NCBI GenBank assembly: GCA_022843925.1
Contig: JALHMS010000002.1
Location: 290,152-354,151, forward strand
Source: Burkholderiales bacterium
GTDB lineage: Bacteria > Pseudomonadota > Gammaproteobacteria > Burkholderiales > Ga0077523
DNA length: 64,000 bases
Reading direction: 5' to 3'
Shown here: one piece after another, positions 1 to 9,003 of the stretch
Layout of the letters: each line of letters opens with the position of its first letter
How positions within the stretch are numbered: position 1 is the stretch's first letter
Position numbers and translations under genes: made by a program
The notes under the pieces: model-generated
Databases searched by the model: none
Seen by the model: the letters and a program-made list of their open reading frames with translations, nothing else
Told to the model about the DNA's origin: nothing

Positions 1-1
1 G

Positions 2-301
2 ATGACCGGCGAGATCACATTGCGCGGCGAGGTCTTGCCGATAGGCGGTCTGAAGGAGAAGCTTCTCGCTGCGCATCGTGGTGGCATCAAGACCGTGCTC
101 ATTCCGCAGGAGAACGCCAAGGATCTCACCGAGATTCCGGACAACATCAAGAATCGCCTCGATATCCATCCTGTGAAATGGATCGATCAGGTGTTGGAGC
201 TGGCCCTCGAGCGCGTACCGACACCCTTGCCGGAACAACCGGCAGCAGTGGCGATTCCGGCGGTCGAAACGGGTGAGACGGTGGTCGCTGTCAAGCACTG
301 A
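2..301 (+). CDS. lon: Lon protease, C-terminal fragment (5' end outside window)
   Basis: Only the last ~99 residues are present. They match the end of the ATP-dependent serine protease Lon, which degrades misfolded and regulatory proteins in the cytoplasm. The stretch [17 protein letters not shown] is the family signature around the catalytic lysine (second Lys of LKEK, residue 20 of the fragment). The catalytic serine lies upstream of the window. The IPDNIK...[12 protein letters not shown] block is the usual C-terminal helix region, followed by a Pro/Ala/Val-rich tail that is not conserved. A strong hairpin follows at 315-345, then the hupB promoter. The lon-hupB order is common in proteobacteria. 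Confidence 0.95.
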   Translation: MTGEITLRGEVLPIGGLKEKLLAAHRGGIKTVLIPQENAKDLTEIPDNIKNRLDIHPVKWIDQVLELALERVPTPLPEQPAAVAIPAVETGETVVAVKH

Positions 302-314
302 GCGACGCTCCCTC

Positions 315-345
315 AGGCGCCCGGATGCCGCGCATCCGGGTGCCT
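315..345 (+). terminator. Hairpin terminator after lon
   Basis: Arms 315-328 and 332-345 pair over 14 positions (one G-U) around a 3-base loop. The T run after it is short, so termination may be partial. It sits 14 bases after the lon stop and just before the hupB promoter. Confidence 0.7.
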
Positions 346-354
346 AACCGTTCC

Positions 355-384
355 TTGACACGCAGTTTTTGCGCTTGCTATAAG
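355..384 (+). promoter_or_regulatory. Sigma-70 promoter of hupB
   Basis: A perfect TTGACA (355-360) is separated by 18 bp from TATAAG (379-384). It lies about 145 bp upstream of the hupB start, implying a long 5' leader of roughly 140 nt. Confidence 0.8.
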
Positions 385-529
385 TTGCTGGAGACAACGA
401 GATCCGCGTGCTGAAGCGGCACACTCTTCCGGGTCGACATCGAAGCAGAAAGCGGTAGTCGGGGACGGGGCCGGAGAGGTTTCTCTCTGCGGTCATCGAA
501 TGGGACCTATCGGGCGAAAGGGGACGGGC

Positions 530-802
530 GTGAACAAATCGGAACTGATCGAGGCAATCGCGAAATCTGCGGACATTTCGAAGGCGGCTGCAGGGCGTGC
601 GCTGGATGCAGCGGTGACATCGATCCGGACGACGCTGAAGAAGGGCGGGACCGTGACGCTGGTGGGCTTCGGAACGTTCTACGTGAACAAGCGGGCTTCG
701 CGCAGCGGACGCAATCCACGGACGGGCGCCGCGATCAAGATCAAGTCAGCAAAGATTCCGAAATTTCGGGCTGGAAAGGCGTTGAAGGACGCATTAAACT
801 AG
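530..802 (+). CDS. hupB: DNA-binding protein HU (beta type)
   Basis: A 90-residue histone-like protein that bends DNA and helps organise the nucleoid as a dimer. The start is taken as GTG at 530, giving [12 protein letters not shown], the normal HU N-terminus and length; AAGGGGA at 518-524 serves as ribosome binding site. An in-frame ATG at 500 would add ten atypical residues. The beta-arm motif GRNPRTG with the conserved Pro, and the preceding GFGTF, are clear. It has its own strong promoter (355-384) and follows lon, as in many proteobacteria. The C-terminus [12 protein letters not shown] is typical. Confidence 0.95.
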   Translation: MNKSELIEAIAKSADISKAAAGRALDAAVTSIRTTLKKGGTVTLVGFGTFYVNKRASRSGRNPRTGAAIKIKSAKIPKFRAGKALKDALN

Positions 803-895
803 CGGTCTTTCGTGAGTCGCAAAACGCGGTGAGGCAGGGCTTCGGCAGGGGTGGGCAACGAGCGACGGGCTACGAGCAGCTTTAGGCAAGTCTTC

Positions 896-971
896 GGGTG
901 CTTAGCTCAGTTGGTAGAGCGTCGCCCTTACAAGGCGAATGTCGGGAGTTCGAGCCTCTCAGCACCCACCA
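896..971 (+). tRNA. tRNA-Val (anticodon TAC)
   Basis: A complete 76-nt cloverleaf. The acceptor GGGTGCT pairs with AGCACCC (961-967), the D-arm GCTCAGTTGGTAGAGC is normal, the anticodon loop CTTACAA carries TAC, the T-loop is TTCGAGC, and CCA is encoded (969-971). Confidence 0.97.
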
Positions 972-1152
972 AAGTTCCACCGACCAAAAAGCTGCACCCG
1001 CCGGAGTTGCAAGCTAGCCGAACGCAAAACATGCGAAGCGGTAACCGTGTTGGATGGGCCACTAGGCATCAGCGGTCAGCCGAGTGCAGGGTGGTGCCAA
1101 GGGTGAACCAGCTCCCAACGGAGCGGGGCGAGTAAGTAAAGCAACGGAATCA

Positions 1153-1229
1153 GGAGTGGTAGTTCAGTTGGTTAGAATACCGGCCTGTCACGCCGGGGGT
1201 CGCGGGTTCGAGTCCCGTCCACTCCGCCA
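1153..1229 (+). tRNA. tRNA-Asp (anticodon GTC)
   Basis: A complete 77-nt cloverleaf. The acceptor GGAGTGG pairs with CCACTCC (1219-1225), the anticodon loop CTGTCAC carries GTC, the discriminator base is G as expected for tRNA-Asp, and CCA is encoded. I see no gene in the 181 bp between this tRNA and tRNA-Val. Confidence 0.97.
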
Positions 1230-1240
1230 AAATGTCGGGA

Positions 1241-1266
1241 AAGGCGAACTGCGGTTCGCCTTTTTC
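1241..1266 (+). terminator. Rho-independent terminator after tRNA-Asp
   Basis: Stem 1241-1249 pairs with 1254-1262 around a TGCG loop. A T-rich tract (TTTTTCG) runs through and past the right arm. Confidence 0.8.
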
Positions 1267-1409
1267 GTTTCTGCTGACCGGTTTGCGTTCAGCGTTCGCT
1301 CAGTGCTCGCGGTGCGTCGTTCATGGCGGGCACCACGAGTTCTGGATGCCGCGAGGAGCACGTTGCCGGTACTTCCAGCGTTCCCAACTTTTCAGAGCGT
1401 GCGATAGCC

Positions 1410-3320
1410 ATGTTCGAATGGGTCGAGAAGCACAAGCGTTGGATCATGATCGCGTTGTCCATCCTGATCATTCCGTCGTTCGCGATGTTCGGGATCAACT
1501 ATTACTTCGACGATTCGTCCAGTTCCGGCGCGGTTGCGAAGGTGGCTGGAACGACCATATCGCCGAACGAGTTCGAGCAGGCACTCCGGGATCGCCAGGA
1601 CCAACTGCGTCAGATGATGAAGGACAAGGCCGATCCCGCCCTTCTCGACAGCAACGAAGTTCGCAACGCGGTTGTGAATTCCCTCGTGGAACGCCGTGCG
1701 CTGCTTGCCCATGCACTGAAGTCGGGGCTGGCCGTACCCAACGAGCAGGTCCGCAAGATCATCCTCGATGTCCCTTATTTCCGTGACGAAGCGACGGGCG
1801 AGTTCTCCTCCGAGAAGTACGAAGAGATCCTTCGCCGTCAGGGCAAGACCGATCTGATGTTCGAAGAGGGAATCCGCCAGGATCTCCGGGTCTCCCAGGT
1901 GCGCGACACCGTCAGCGAGTCCACCATCATCTCCGATGCGGTTGTGAAGCGCCTCGGCAAGCTTCGCGAGCAGCAGCGCGAAGTCAGTCAGTGGACGATG
2001 ACGCCGGACCAGGTGTTTGCCCGGGTCACTGTCAGCGACGAAGAGGTCCGCAAGTTCTACGACGATCGCCAGAGTGATTTCCGTATCCCCGAACGCGTGA
2101 AGGTCGAGTACGTGGTGCTGACGCCGGATGATGCGGCGAAGGGTGTCGCCGTACCCGAGTCGGAGATCAAGGCCGCGTACGAGAAGAACGCGGCCCAGTA
2201 CGGCAAGCCGGAGGAGCGGCGCGCCAGTCACATCCTCCTGACCGTGCCGAAAGAGGCGAAGCCGGAAGGGAAAGCAGAAACTCGGAAGCGGGCGGAGGCG
2301 CTTATCGAGAAGGTTCGCAAGGATCCCAGGAGCTTCGCCGAGGTTGCGAAGAAGGAATCCCAGGATCCCGGGTCCGCGGTCAACGGTGGAGATCTCGGAT
2401 TCAATGCACGCGGCGCCATGGTCAAGCCGTTCGACGACGCGGTGTTTGCTCTCAAAGTCGGTGAGTTCGCCGGGCCTGTCGAGACGCAGTACGGCTACCA
2501 CATCATCCGTCTCGATGCCGTGAAGCCGGGCGAGACCGTCCCGTTCGAAAAGGTCCGGGGCGAGATCGAGGCGGAGTTGCGAAGAGCGCAGGCCGGCAAG
2601 TTGTTCGCCGATGCAGTGGAGGAACTTCAGGTAAAGGTCGTCGAGCAATCGGACAGCCTGCAACCGGCGGCCGAAGCGCTGAAGCTTGTCGTTCAGACGA
2701 GCGACTGGATCACTCGCAATGGCGGAGGTCAGCCGGCGACACTGGTCAAGCCGGCGATGCTCGCCAAGATCTTCGCCGAGGATTCCATCAAGCAGAAGCG
2801 CAACACCGATGCCGTCGAGGTGGACGCCAACACCGTGATCGCTGCGCGCGTGGTCGATCATCGCGAGGCCCATGTGCTGCCTTTCGACGACATCAAGGGC
2901 GAGGTTCGCAGACAGGTTCAGATCGACAAGGCGCTGAAGCTCGCCGAGCAGGAAGGCAAGGCGACGCTCGATCGTCTGAAGAAGGGCGACGACAAAGGGG
3001 TCGCCTGGTCGGCGCCCTCGTTGGTTTCCCTGGGCAATCCCGGTGTGCTCCAGTCCGAAGCGGCGCGCGACGTGTTCTCTGCCGACCCTTCCAAGCTGCC
3101 CTTGTACGTCGGCATCCCCGCGGACAAGGGACGCTTCGTGATCTATCGGGTCACGAAGGTGATCGAGGCACCCGAGCCCTCTGCTGAAGTCCGCAAGGCG
3201 CTCGCGAAACAGATTGCGCAGCTCGCCGCCCAGCAGCAATTCGACGCATATACGCAGACCGTGAAGGCGACGATGGGTGTCTCCGTGGACACCGCGAAGG
3301 TGCAGAAGAAGGTGCAGTAG
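1410..3320 (+). CDS. ppiD: PpiD-type periplasmic folding chaperone / peptidyl-prolyl isomerase
   Basis: A 636-residue inner-membrane-anchored protein that faces the periplasm and helps proteins emerging from the Sec translocon to fold. The start is ATG at 1410, giving MFEWVEKHKRWIM, the usual PpiD beginning; a longer in-frame start at 1323 lies close to the tRNA terminator and adds unrelated residues. One transmembrane helix spans about residues 13-33 (IMIALSILIIPSFAMFGI). A SurA-like N-terminal helical region follows, then a parvulin (PpiC) domain at about 268-373 with RASHIL, GGDLG and YGYHII. The C-terminal half is the second chaperone lobe. It converges with fabI across a perfect 21-bp palindrome. 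Confidence 0.93.
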   Translation: MFEWVEKHKRWIMIALSILIIPSFAMFGINYYFDDSSSSGAVAKVAGTTISPNEFEQALRDRQDQLRQMMKDKADPALLDSNEVRNAVVNSLVERRALLAHALKSGLAVPNEQVRKIILDVPYFRDEATGEFSSEKYEEILRRQGKTDLMFEEGIRQDLRVSQVRDTVSESTIISDAVVKRLGKLREQQREVSQWTMTPDQVFARVTVSDEEVRKFYDDRQSDFRIPERVKVEYVVLTPDDAAKGVAVPESEIKAAYEKNAAQYGKPEERRASHILLTVPKEAKPEGKAETRKRAEALIEKVRKDPRSFAEVAKKESQDPGSAVNGGDLGFNARGAMVKPFDDAVFALKVGEFAGPVETQYGYHIIRLDAVKPGETVPFEKVRGEIEAELRRAQAGKLFADAVEELQVKVVEQSDSLQPAAEALKLVVQTSDWITRNGGGQPATLVKPAMLAKIFAEDSIKQKRNTDAVEVDANTVIAARVVDHREAHVLPFDDIKGEVRRQVQIDKALKLAEQEGKATLDRLKKGDDKGVAWSAPSLVSLGNPGVLQSEAARDVFSADPSKLPLYVGIPADKGRFVIYRVTKVIEAPEPSAEVRKALAKQIAQLAAQQQFDAYTQTVKATMGVSVDTAKVQKKVQ

Positions 3321-3339
3321 ACGTCCGCCCGGGACGAAG

Positions 3340-3386
3340 CCCGAAAACGACTACGCCGCCTTTCAGGCGGCGTAGTCGTTTTCGGG
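3340..3386. terminator. Bidirectional terminator between ppiD and fabI
   Basis: A perfect 21-bp inverted repeat (3340-3360 and 3366-3386) has a 5-base loop TTTCA. Each arm has a run of four A or T near its outer end, so the hairpin can serve both convergent genes. Confidence 0.9.
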
Positions 3387-3445
3387 TGTTCGGCCTCACT
3401 TTACTGCCTGCCTGCCGAGACCCGGGCGGATCCGGCAATCCAGGA

Positions 3446-4237
3446 TCACGTGACGTCCAGACCGCCCAGGCTCGTGATGTTGAATCCGCCGTCCACGTAG
3501 AGGATCTCGCCCGTGATGCCGCTCGCGAGGGAACTGAGCAGGAACGCGGACGCGTTTCCGACCTCCTCGGTCGTCACGTTGCGTCTGAGTGGAGCCGCAC
3601 GTTCGTTGTGGGCGAGCAGCTTGGAAAAGTTGCCGATGCCGGCGGCGGCGAGTGTCTTGATCGGACCCGCCGAGACGGCGTTCACTCGTATGCCGCGCGG
3701 ACCTAGGCTCTGCGCCATGTACCGCACGTTCGCTTCGAGGCTCGCCTTCGCGAGACCCATCACGTTGTAGTTCGGCAGCGCGCGCTCTGCGCCGAGATAA
3801 CTCAACGTGAGCAGGGAACCGCCGCGGCCGTCCATCATCGGGCGAGCCGCCTTCGCGAGCGCCGCGAAACTGTAGGAGCTGATGTCGTGGGCGATGCGGA
3901 AGGCTTCACGGTTGACGGTATCGAGATAGTCCCCCGCGAGGGCTTCGCGCGGCGCGAATGCGATCGAGTGCACCAGACCATCGAGGCCGTCCCATCGCGC
4001 ACCGAGTTGCTCGAACAACGCGTCGATCTCCGCATCGTTCGCGACGTCGCAGCCGAAGACGAGATCCGATCCGAACTCCGAAGCGAGTTCCCGTACGCGG
4101 TCCTCGACGCGCTCGCCTTGATACGTGAACGCGAGCGAGGCACCCTCGCGATGGCATGCGCGAGCGATGCCGTATGCGATCGAGCGGTTGCTGAGCATGC
4201 CGGTGATCAGGATCGCCTTGCCCTCCAGGAATGCCAT
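3446..4237 (-). CDS. fabI: Enoyl-[acyl-carrier-protein] reductase [NADH]
   Basis: A 263-residue short-chain dehydrogenase-type enzyme that carries out the last reduction of each fatty-acid elongation cycle, using NADH. The start gives [13 protein letters not shown]; longer in-frame starts exist but lack family-like sequence. The nucleotide-binding [15 protein letters not shown] motif and the active-site block [19 protein letters not shown], followed by LAK, provide the FabI Tyr-x6-Tyr-Met-x6-Lys-type catalytic residues. The C-terminus with [12 protein letters not shown] is typical. A TATAAT box on this strand lies at 4269-4274. It is the usual target of triclosan and diazaborines (family knowledge). 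Confidence 0.96.
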   Translation of the reverse strand: MAFLEGKAILITGMLSNRSIAYGIARACHREGASLAFTYQGERVEDRVRELASEFGSDLVFGCDVANDAEIDALFEQLGARWDGLDGLVHSIAFAPREALAGDYLDTVNREAFRIAHDISSYSFAALAKAARPMMDGRGGSLLTLSYLGAERALPNYNVMGLAKASLEANVRYMAQSLGPRGIRVNAVSAGPIKTLAAAGIGNFSKLLAHNERAAPLRRNVTTEEVGNASAFLLSSLASGITGEILYVDGGFNITSLGGLDVT

Positions 4238-4268
4238 GGATGTGTACCTGCGGTGGATGGAGGTGGCT

Positions 4269-4274
4269 ATTATA
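4269..4274 (-). promoter_or_regulatory. -10 element of fabI
   Basis: A perfect TATAAT on the minus strand, 32 bp upstream of the fabI start. No good -35 hexamer is seen at 16-18 bp spacing, so only the -10 is called. Confidence 0.5.
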
Positions 4275-4329
4275 TGGGCGCTCCGTCCCGCGACTCCATT
4301 TCCCCGAAGTGGTCGCAGCACCTCACCCC

Positions 4330-6540
4330 ATGGATGTCACGCTTCGCATGCGCCTGACGCTGTCGTGCCGATCGTTGCTCGCGTTGTCCGCCTGGTCGAT
4401 CCTCACCGCCTGCAGCGGGCCGTGGAACGATCCGCATCCGCCGGCGGAGCGTTTCGCGAACACCCTGCATTCGGCGTTCAACGAGCGCCCCAAGCATCTC
4501 GATCCCGTGCAGTCGTACAGTTCGAACGAGATCGCTTTCACCGCGCAGATCTACACGCCACCGCTGCAGTACCACTACCTGAAGCGCCCGTTCACGCTGA
4601 TGCCGTTTGCGGCCGAGGCGGTGCCCGAGCCCGTGTACCTCGACGCACAGGGGCAGCCTCTGCCGGCCGATGCAGACTCGGCGGCCATTGCGTTCAGCGT
4701 CTACGAGATTCGTCTGCGTCCGGGCCTGCGCTATCAGCCGCATCCGGCGTTCGCAGTGCGGCCGGATGGTTCTCCGCACTATCTCGACATGGACGAACGG
4801 GCGCTGTCGAACATCCATGTGCTGGGTGATCTCGATCAGCGCGACTCGCGCGATGTCCGCGCGGAGGACTTCGCCTACCAGATCAAGCGGCTTGCCCATC
4901 CTCGGCTCCACTCGCCCATCCTCGGACTGATGAGCGACTACATCGTCGGGCTGAAGGAGTACGCCGATCAACTCAAGGCCGCGGATGCCGACGCCAGTCA
5001 GGCAGGCCGCAAGGGGGAGTGGCTGGATCTTCGCAAGTACCCGCTCGCGGGTGTCGAGGTCGTCGACGAGCGCACCTACCGGATCCGCCTGAAGGGCAAG
5101 TATCCCCAGTTCGCATACTGGCTGGCGATGCCGTTCTTCGCGCCGATTCCGCATGAAGTGGACCGCTTCTATGCGCAACCCGGTCTTGCCCGCCGCAACA
5201 TCACCCTCGATTGGTATCCCGTGGGGGCGGGCCCCTACATGCTGACGGTGAACAATCCGAACCGCGTGATGGTGCTGGAACGCAATCCGAACTACTTCGG
5301 CGAGCGCTATCCGACAGAGGGCGAGGCAGGCGACGCCGAGCGGGGGCTACTCGCCGACGCCGGCAAGTCGCTTCCGTTCATCGATCGGGCCGTGTTCACG
5401 CTCGAGCGGGAAAGCATCCCCTACTGGAACAAGTTTCTCCAGGGCTATTACGACATGTCCGGCATCTCCGCAGATGCCTTCGATCAGGCCGTCCAGGTAT
5501 CCGGGTCCGGGCAGGTGATGCTCACCGACGAGATGCAGGCGAAAGGGGTCCAGCTGAAGACGGCCGTGGCGCCGTCGACGATGTACATGGGCTTCAACAT
5601 GCTCGACAGCGTGGTCGGGGGCAGCGGTGAGAAGTCGCGCAAGCTTCGACAGGCGATCTCCATCGCGGTCGACTACGAGGAGTTCGTGTCGATCTTCGCG
5701 AACGGCCGGGGCATCCCCGCGCAGGGACCCCTCCCGCCGGGCATCTACGGTTACCGCGATGGCGAGGCCGGCATCAATCGGGTCGTATACGACTGGGTCG
5801 ACGGGCAGCCTCGCCGCAAATCGATCGAAGAAGCGAAGCGGCTGCTTGCGGAGGCCGGCTATCCCGGCGGTGTCGATCGCGCGAACGGCAAGCCGCTCGT
5901 GCTGTATCTGGATGCCACGGCGCGCGGGCCCGATGACAAGAACCGCCTCGACTGGCTGCGCAAGCAGTTCGCGAAGCTGGAGATCGATCTCGTGGTGCGT
6001 GCCACCGACTACAACCGGTTCCAGGAGAAGATCCGCAAGGGCAACGCGCAGATCTTCAACTGGGGCTGGAACGCCGACTATCCCGACCCGGAGAACTTCT
6101 TCTTTCTGCTGCACGGCGAGCAGGGCAAGGTGAAGTCGCAGGGCGAGAATGCGTCGAACTACGTGAACGCCGAGTACGACCGCCTGTTCGAGCAGATGAA
6201 GAACATGGACAACGGCCCCGAGCGTCAGGTACTCATCGATCGCATGCAGGAGATCCTCCGCACCGACGCCCCCTGGCTCTGGGGCATGCACCCGAAGGAG
6301 TACGGGCTGACCCATGGCTGGGTGTTCAATCGCAAGCCCAATCCGATCGCGCACAACCTGCTCAAGTACCAGCGCATCGAGCCCGCATCGCGGGCTTCCC
6401 TCCAGGCCCGGTGGAACCGTCCGGTTCTGTGGCCCCTGGGCCTTGCGATCCTCGTGATCGGTGCGTTCGTCATGCCTGCCGTGGTGGCGCATCGCCGACG
6501 CGAGCAGCGCACCGCGGCTGCGGCCGTGACCGGAGCCTGA
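4330..6540 (+). CDS. Peptide ABC importer substrate-binding lipoprotein (YejA-like, family 5)
   Basis: A 736-residue solute-binding protein of family 5 (oligopeptide/YejA type) that captures substrate outside the inner membrane for the permease pair encoded next. The start at 4330 gives a lipoprotein signal, [12 protein letters not shown], with the lipobox cysteine at residue 28; a second in-frame ATG at 4348 is possible. [19 protein letters not shown] and [18 protein letters not shown] are recognisable family segments. It is longer than most family 5 proteins. A C-terminal hydrophobic helix ([20 protein letters not shown]) is followed by basic residues, so the protein appears anchored at both ends. 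First gene of an operon; 4 bp precede the next start. Substrate is not predictable beyond peptides or microcin C-like compounds. Confidence 0.88.
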   Translation: MDVTLRMRLTLSCRSLLALSAWSILTACSGPWNDPHPPAERFANTLHSAFNERPKHLDPVQSYSSNEIAFTAQIYTPPLQYHYLKRPFTLMPFAAEAVPEPVYLDAQGQPLPADADSAAIAFSVYEIRLRPGLRYQPHPAFAVRPDGSPHYLDMDERALSNIHVLGDLDQRDSRDVRAEDFAYQIKRLAHPRLHSPILGLMSDYIVGLKEYADQLKAADADASQAGRKGEWLDLRKYPLAGVEVVDERTYRIRLKGKYPQFAYWLAMPFFAPIPHEVDRFYAQPGLARRNITLDWYPVGAGPYMLTVNNPNRVMVLERNPNYFGERYPTEGEAGDAERGLLADAGKSLPFIDRAVFTLERESIPYWNKFLQGYYDMSGISADAFDQAVQVSGSGQVMLTDEMQAKGVQLKTAVAPSTMYMGFNMLDSVVGGSGEKSRKLRQAISIAVDYEEFVSIFANGRGIPAQGPLPPGIYGYRDGEAGINRVVYDWVDGQPRRKSIEEAKRLLAEAGYPGGVDRANGKPLVLYLDATARGPDDKNRLDWLRKQFAKLEIDLVVRATDYNRFQEKIRKGNAQIFNWGWNADYPDPENFFFLLHGEQGKVKSQGENASNYVNAEYDRLFEQMKNMDNGPERQVLIDRMQEILRTDAPWLWGMHPKEYGLTHGWVFNRKPNPIAHNLLKYQRIEPASRASLQARWNRPVLWPLGLAILVIGAFVMPAVVAHRRREQRTAAAAVTGA

Positions 6541-6544
6541 TCCG

Positions 6545-7525
6545 ATGCTGCGCTACATCATCCGTCGCATCCTCTACGCGATCCCGATCCTGATCGGCGT
6601 GAACCTCATCACGTTCTTCCTGTTCTTCATCGTCAACACACCCGACGACATGGCGCGGATGCAGCTCGGCGTGAAGCGGGTCACGCCCGAGGCCATCGAG
6701 CGCTGGAAGGCCGAACGCGGCTACGACCGCCCGGTGGCATGGAACGCCGCCGAGCAGGGCATGGCGAAGCTGACGAACACGATCTTCTTCGACCACTCGG
6801 TGCGGCTCTTCGCGTTCGACTTCGGCGCGGCGGAGTCCGACGGGCGCGACATCGGGCACGAGATCTCGACCCGCATGTGGCCGAGTCTCGCGATCGCGCT
6901 GCCGGTTTTCGTGGTGGGACTCCTTGCATACGTGAGCTTCGCACTGCTGCTCGTGTTCTTCCGCGCGACGGCGCTCGATACGGCCGGCGTCGTGATGTGC
7001 GTCATAGCGATGTCGATCTCGGGCATGTTCTACATCATCGGCGGGCAGTACGTGGTCAGCAAGTTGTGGAATCTCGTGCCGATCTCGGGCTTCGGCGACG
7101 GTCTCTCGGCGTGGCGCTTCCTGGTCCTGCCTGTCGTCGTGGGGCTTGCCCACGGTCTCGGCGAGAGCGGCCGCTGGTACCGGACCATCTTCCTGGAGGA
7201 GATCAACCGCGACTACGTGCGCACGGCGCGTGCGAAGGGTCTTCGCGAAAGCCGCGTGCTCTTCCGGCACGTGCTTCGCAACGGTCTGATCCCGATCCTC
7301 ACGGGCGTCGTGGTGGCGATCCCGTCCCTCTTCATCGGCAGCCTCGTCACGGAATCCTTCTTCGGCATTCCGGGCCTCGGCAGCTACACGATCGAAGCCA
7401 TCAATTCGCAGGATTTCGCCGTGGTGCGCTCGATGGTCTTCCTGGGTTCGCTGCTCTACATCATCGGCCTCATCCTGACCGACATCTCGTACACGCTCGC
7501 CGATCCGCGGATCCGGTTCGACTGA
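6545..7525 (+). CDS. yejB: Peptide ABC importer permease, YejB-like
   Basis: A 326-residue inner-membrane permease of the DppB/OppB/YejB class. It begins MLRYIIRRILYAIPILIG, the standard first helix of this class, and carries the cytoplasmic coupling motif in ...REINRDYVRTARAKGL (here EEINRDYVRTARAKGL), which contacts the ATPase. Several hydrophobic segments span the rest, ending LTDISYTLADPRIRFD, the normal C-terminus. It starts 4 bp after the binding-protein gene, and its TGA overlaps the next ATG (TGATG), so translation of the two permeases is probably coupled. Confidence 0.93.
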   Translation: MLRYIIRRILYAIPILIGVNLITFFLFFIVNTPDDMARMQLGVKRVTPEAIERWKAERGYDRPVAWNAAEQGMAKLTNTIFFDHSVRLFAFDFGAAESDGRDIGHEISTRMWPSLAIALPVFVVGLLAYVSFALLLVFFRATALDTAGVVMCVIAMSISGMFYIIGGQYVVSKLWNLVPISGFGDGLSAWRFLVLPVVVGLAHGLGESGRWYRTIFLEEINRDYVRTARAKGLRESRVLFRHVLRNGLIPILTGVVVAIPSLFIGSLVTESFFGIPGLGSYTIEAINSQDFAVVRSMVFLGSLLYIIGLILTDISYTLADPRIRFD

Positions 7526-9003
7526 TGCTCCCCTTCAAGCCCATCCTCCTGTGGACGGACATGCTGGTGCTGCTGCTCATCGCGGCCGTGATCGCGTTCG
7601 TCGTCCGGGCCCGGCAGCACGAACATCTCCGGGCGCCCTGGCGCAAGGTGGCGCGTTCCACCGGCGGCATGATCGCGGCGCCGGTGCTGCTCGCGTTTCT
7701 CGCGATCGGATTTCTCGACAGCCTGCATTTCCAGCGCGGGACGCCACCCGAGAAGGGCCAGACCGATATGCGCTACGGCCCGGACGTCTTGTCCGTGCTC
7801 GATATCCTCGTGGAGCATCTCCGCATTCACCAGGAGCGCAGTTTCTCGGCGCCGTTCGCGACCCATGCACACTCCCGGGAGACCATCACGCGGCCCGACG
7901 GCTCGCAGGTTCGGGACTTCCCTCGCCTGCGGCACGGCGGCAGCCATCTCGTGGACCCGGAGACCGACCGGGCCGCGGACATCGGCCGACGCCTGCTGCG
8001 CGCGGTCGGCATCTCGGCCGTGCTCGGCGTGCTCGTCTCGGTTGCGGTCGTCGGGACCTACGCCCGGCGGCGAGGGCTCTCGTTCGATGGGGCACTCGGT
8101 GCGATGCGCGATGGAGACGTCGACCTCCCCATCGGTCCGATGCTCGTCTCGACGCTGCTTCTCATCACGACCTTCACGATGTTGTTCGCACTCTCGGGTG
8201 TCTACCACGTGTTCGGCACCGACAAGGTCGGACAGGATGTCTTCTATCTCACCTTGAAGAGCATCCGGACGGCGCTGGTCATCGGCACCGCAACGACGCT
8301 GGTGATGCTGCCCTTCGCAGTCACGCTCGGCATGCTCGCCGGTTACTTCCGGGGGCGCGTCGACGATGCCATCCAGTACCTCTACACGACGCTCAGTTCG
8401 ATTCCCGACGTGCTGCTGATCGCTGCGGCTGTCCTGATGATGCAGGTGTACATGGACACCCATCCCGAGATCTTCGACTCGGTCACGCGCCGGGCCGATT
8501 TTCGCCTGACCTTCCTGTGCATCATCCTGGGGGTGACCAGCTGGACCGGGCTCTGCCGCCTGCTCCGTGGCGAGACCCTCAAGCTGCGCGAGCAGGAGTA
8601 CGTCCTTGCGGCCCAGGCGTTCGGGGTGAGTCACTTCCGGATCCTTCTCCGCCATATCCTCCCGAACGTCTTTCATCTGGTCATCATCACGACGGTGCTC
8701 AAGTTCAGCGGGCTGGTGCTCGCCGAGGCGGTCCTGTCGTACGTCGGTGTCGGTGTCGACCCGGCCATGAACAGCTTCGGGACGATGATCAACTCCGCCC
8801 GCCTGGAGATGGCGCGCGAACCGATCGTCTGGTGGTCCCTCGCGGCCGCCTTCGCCTTCATGCTGCTGCTCGTGCTCTCGGCCAATCTCTTCGCGGATGC
8901 CGTGCGGGACGCCTTCGATCCGCGCATCCGTCCGGTCCGACGCGGGCCGCGCGTCAAGCGGTCCGGGGTGGCACCGGCACGGCGCGCGGCGGAGGCCGCA
9001 TGA
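7525..9003 (+). CDS. yejE: Peptide ABC importer permease, YejE-like with long N-terminal region
   Basis: A 492-residue second permease subunit. The C-terminal ~280 residues are a typical DppC/YejE domain with KLREQEYVLAAQAFGVSHF as the ATPase-coupling loop and ILPNVFHLVIITTV after it. The N-terminal ~200 residues hold at least two further hydrophobic segments and a soluble loop containing HSRETITRPDGSQVRDFPRL, so the protein is about 150 residues longer than E. coli YejE (341 residues, from memory). The start ATG overlaps the yejB stop, and the stop overlaps the next start (ATGA). The basic, Ala-rich C-terminal tail is not conserved. Confidence 0.9.
   Translation: MLPFKPILLWTDMLVLLLIAAVIAFVVRARQHEHLRAPWRKVARSTGGMIAAPVLLAFLAIGFLDSLHFQRGTPPEKGQTDMRYGPDVLSVLDILVEHLRIHQERSFSAPFATHAHSRETITRPDGSQVRDFPRLRHGGSHLVDPETDRAADIGRRLLRAVGISAVLGVLVSVAVVGTYARRRGLSFDGALGAMRDGDVDLPIGPMLVSTLLLITTFTMLFALSGVYHVFGTDKVGQDVFYLTLKSIRTALVIGTATTLVMLPFAVTLGMLAGYFRGRVDDAIQYLYTTLSSIPDVLLIAAAVLMMQVYMDTHPEIFDSVTRRADFRLTFLCIILGVTSWTGLCRLLRGETLKLREQEYVLAAQAFGVSHFRILLRHILPNVFHLVIITTVLKFSGLVLAEAVLSYVGVGVDPAMNSFGTMINSARLEMAREPIVWWSLAAAFAFMLLLVLSANLFADAVRDAFDPRIRPVRRGPRVKRSGVAPARRAAEAA

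Noticed and set aside
1392..3239. A 615-codon minus-strand frame opposite ppiD
   Set aside because: No domains, and ppiD is clearly coding on the other strand.
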